Positions 12,766 through 13,935 of a DNA stretch of 13,935 nt are shown piece after piece. Where the stretch lies: assembly GCA_022566355.1 (NCBI GenBank), contig JADFJB010000118.1, positions 1 to 13,935 on the forward strand, written 5' to 3'. The notes under the pieces were generated by a model that was not told the DNA's origin, ran no database searches, and was given only the letters and a program-made list of their open reading frames with translations. Positions within the stretch are counted from its first letter, which is position 1, and each line of letters starts with the position of its first letter. The translations under genes and the position numbers were made by a program. The stretch comes from a candidate division KSB1 bacterium (lineage in GTDB: Bacteria > Zhuqueibacterota > JdFR-76 > DREG01).

Positions 12766-13650
12766 TTATTGTTTCGATTGACTGTAATGCTTAAATGATT
12801 TTGATATTTCGGTCGCTTGTTTTTCATTGACTGGAGAGAAAGGCATTCGAGGATCTCCCGGTTGGTAGTTTGCCATTTTCATAAGCTCTTTCAATCCTGG
12901 AATACCGAATTTACCTAATGTGTCCTTTGTCAGTTTAATAATATTTGTCATTTTCTCGACGGCTTTTTCGGTTTGGTTTTGTTTGCAAAGTTGATAAACT
13001 TCACAAAGCTCTTGAGGCAATGCATTTGCAATCGCTAAAATCGCGCCATCCGCTTTCATCTGCAATGAAGCCACCAGTGAATTAACATCCCCAACTAAAA
13101 CATTTATTCCTTCTTCTGTTTCTACAAGATCAAAAACGCGAGATAAATCACCGGTACTGTCTTTGGTTCCAACAATCCTCTCATGCTGGCACAATACTTT
13201 TACTAATTCAGTTGTTATACTTACTCCTGTAAATTGAGGAATATTATACAAGAAAATAGGTAAAGAAATTTTATCTGCGATTGCCAGATAATATCGCCTA
13301 AGAAATACAGTAGTAATCTTAGAAATATAATAATGTGGAGTTACTATCAAAACTCCATCAGCGCCAATTTTTGCTGCCTGATCTGATAATTGAACTGTTT
13401 CAAATACTGAGTGACATCCAACTCCAGCCAGCATTACCTTATCTGAAGGGATCAGCTCTCTAGCAGCTTGCATGATTTCGATCTTTTCAGAATAGGTAAG
13501 CGAAACGAACTCACTCGTAGATCCAAGAATCAGATATCCTGAAACGTTGGATTTGTTCCATAAATCAAAATTATGCGCTAAGGCATCAAAATCGATTTTT
13601 TCATTTTTAAAAGGGGTTATGGCTGCAATAAAAATCCCTTTATGTTTCAT
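12766..13650 (-). CDS. DapA-superfamily (class I pyruvate-type) aldolase/lyase, not typical DHDPS
   Basis: The 294-residue TIM-barrel protein is full length for the dihydrodipicolinate synthase/N-acetylneuraminate lyase superfamily. The Schiff-base Lys163 (GTKDSTGD) and Tyr135 (LYNIP) are present, as are Tyr107 in TPHYY and the pyruvate-binding GSTSE (43-47, GTTGE in DapA). The Arg that binds aspartate semialdehyde in DapA (YNVPGRTG) is replaced: here YNIPQFTG. A 4-hydroxy-2-oxoglutarate, sugar-acid or hydroxyproline-derived substrate is therefore more likely than lysine synthesis; which one cannot be said. ATG 13648-13650 is preceded by GAGGT at 10 bases, slightly far. The GrdB-like gene follows 123 bases downstream. 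Confidence 0.88.
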   Translation of the reverse strand: MKHKGIFIAAITPFKNEKIDFDALAHNFDLWNKSNVSGYLILGSTSEFVSLTYSEKIEIMQAARELIPSDKVMLAGVGCHSVFETVQLSDQAAKIGADGVLIVTPHYYISKITTVFLRRYYLAIADKISLPIFLYNIPQFTGVSITTELVKVLCQHERIVGTKDSTGDLSRVFDLVETEEGINVLVGDVNSLVASLQMKADGAILAIANALPQELCEVYQLCKQNQTEKAVEKMTNIIKLTKDTLGKFGIPGLKELMKMANYQPGDPRMPFSPVNEKQATEISKSFKHYSQSKQ

Positions 13651-13838
13651 AATTCTATCGACCTCATAATTATTTCGTATTCAAATTCGGTTAACCTGAC
13701 TTATTCATAAACCTTATAATTGGTATCCAAGAAAAGATCATTTCACGCTATTTTCATGCTTAACTTTCTGCTTTTTCATATGTATGGAAATAGATCCCGT
13801 TCACGCAGGCTGTCGCAGAATGCGCAATATCATTAAAA

Positions 13839-13935
13839 TGTCATTCTGAGCGCCTGCGAAGAATCTTGCTGGTACAACCCTTAATAACTTGATTATACTA
13901 GAGTTAAAACGAGTTTCAAACAAGATCCTTCACTC
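13839..13935. repeat. Palindromic intergenic repeat element, cut by the window edge
   Basis: The segment 13839-13868 reads TGTCATTCTGAGCG followed by CCTGCGAAGAATCTTG, the style of dispersed 'tcattctgagcg...gaagaatct' repeats seen in many bacteria. Its GCGAAGAATCTTG (13856-13868) is repeated in inverted form as CAAGATCCTTCAC (13921-13933; 11 of 13 match), so the two arms face each other across about 52 AT-rich bases. The right arm probably continues past the edge. A further short pair, CGCAGGC (13804-13810) with GCCTGCG (13852-13858), lies at its left. There is no gene between 13651 and the end of the window. Confidence 0.55.

Noticed and set aside
1-13935. CRISPR arrays, tRNA, rRNA, toxin-antitoxin or phage genes
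   Set aside because: No regularly spaced repeats, tRNA-like cloverleaf sequences or characteristic proteins were seen on either strand.

Overview
This is an AT-rich bacterial chromosomal window, densely packed with genes, nearly all on the minus strand. Several signs suggest a Gram-negative-type bacterium of the wider FCB neighbourhood (for example Calditrichota/KSB1-like): exported proteins and lipoproteins with Sec signals, a deoxynucleoside kinase of the dGK/dAK type, a LACTB-like serine hydrolase, frequent TTG starts and short palindromic intergenic repeats. This placement is inference from gene style, not from a phylogenetic marker.

Layout, left to right. (1) The left edge (3-140) holds the 3' remnant of a plus-strand integrase-type transposase, converging on an exported alpha/beta hydrolase (129-1463, minus). 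(2) A hairpin at 1528-1552 separates this from a LACTB-like penicillin-binding-type serine hydrolase (1654-2754, minus). (3) After a degenerate MITE-like inverted repeat (2792-2919) come an unrecognised lipoprotein (2955-3575) and an overlapping small membrane protein (3562-3861). (4) An enoyl-CoA hydratase follows (3896-4678). (5) Next is a tightly spaced minus-strand operon read as amidase (8452-6656), D-Ala-D-Ala ligase (6635-5502), then HAD phosphatase (5489-4821). The first two link it to peptidoglycan synthesis and remodelling. (6) The only plus-strand intact gene is a deoxynucleoside kinase (8734-9390), divergent from the amidase. It abuts the decayed 5' end of a class A beta-lactamase gene (9403-9614, minus). 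(7) A second minus-strand operon reads SpoIIM-like membrane protein (11712-11116), DAGK/YegS-type lipid kinase (11089-10175), then zinc-ribbon NUDIX hydrolase (10171-9638). (8) The right part has a GrdB/PrdB-related protein that lacks the redox-active Sec/Cys motif (11875-12642) and a DapA-superfamily lyase that lacks the usual substrate-binding Arg (12766-13650). The window ends in a short palindromic intergenic repeat (13839 to the edge).

Most genes are ordinary housekeeping or metabolic functions. No defence system, CRISPR array, tRNA or rRNA was seen. The observations most worth a second look are the GrdB-like protein without its selenocysteine/cysteine triad, the adjacent non-DapA aldolase, the beta-lactamase relic fused against the kinase gene, the orphan lipoprotein/membrane-protein pair, and two kinds of degenerate intergenic repeat. 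Promoter and operator calls are by eye and tentative.
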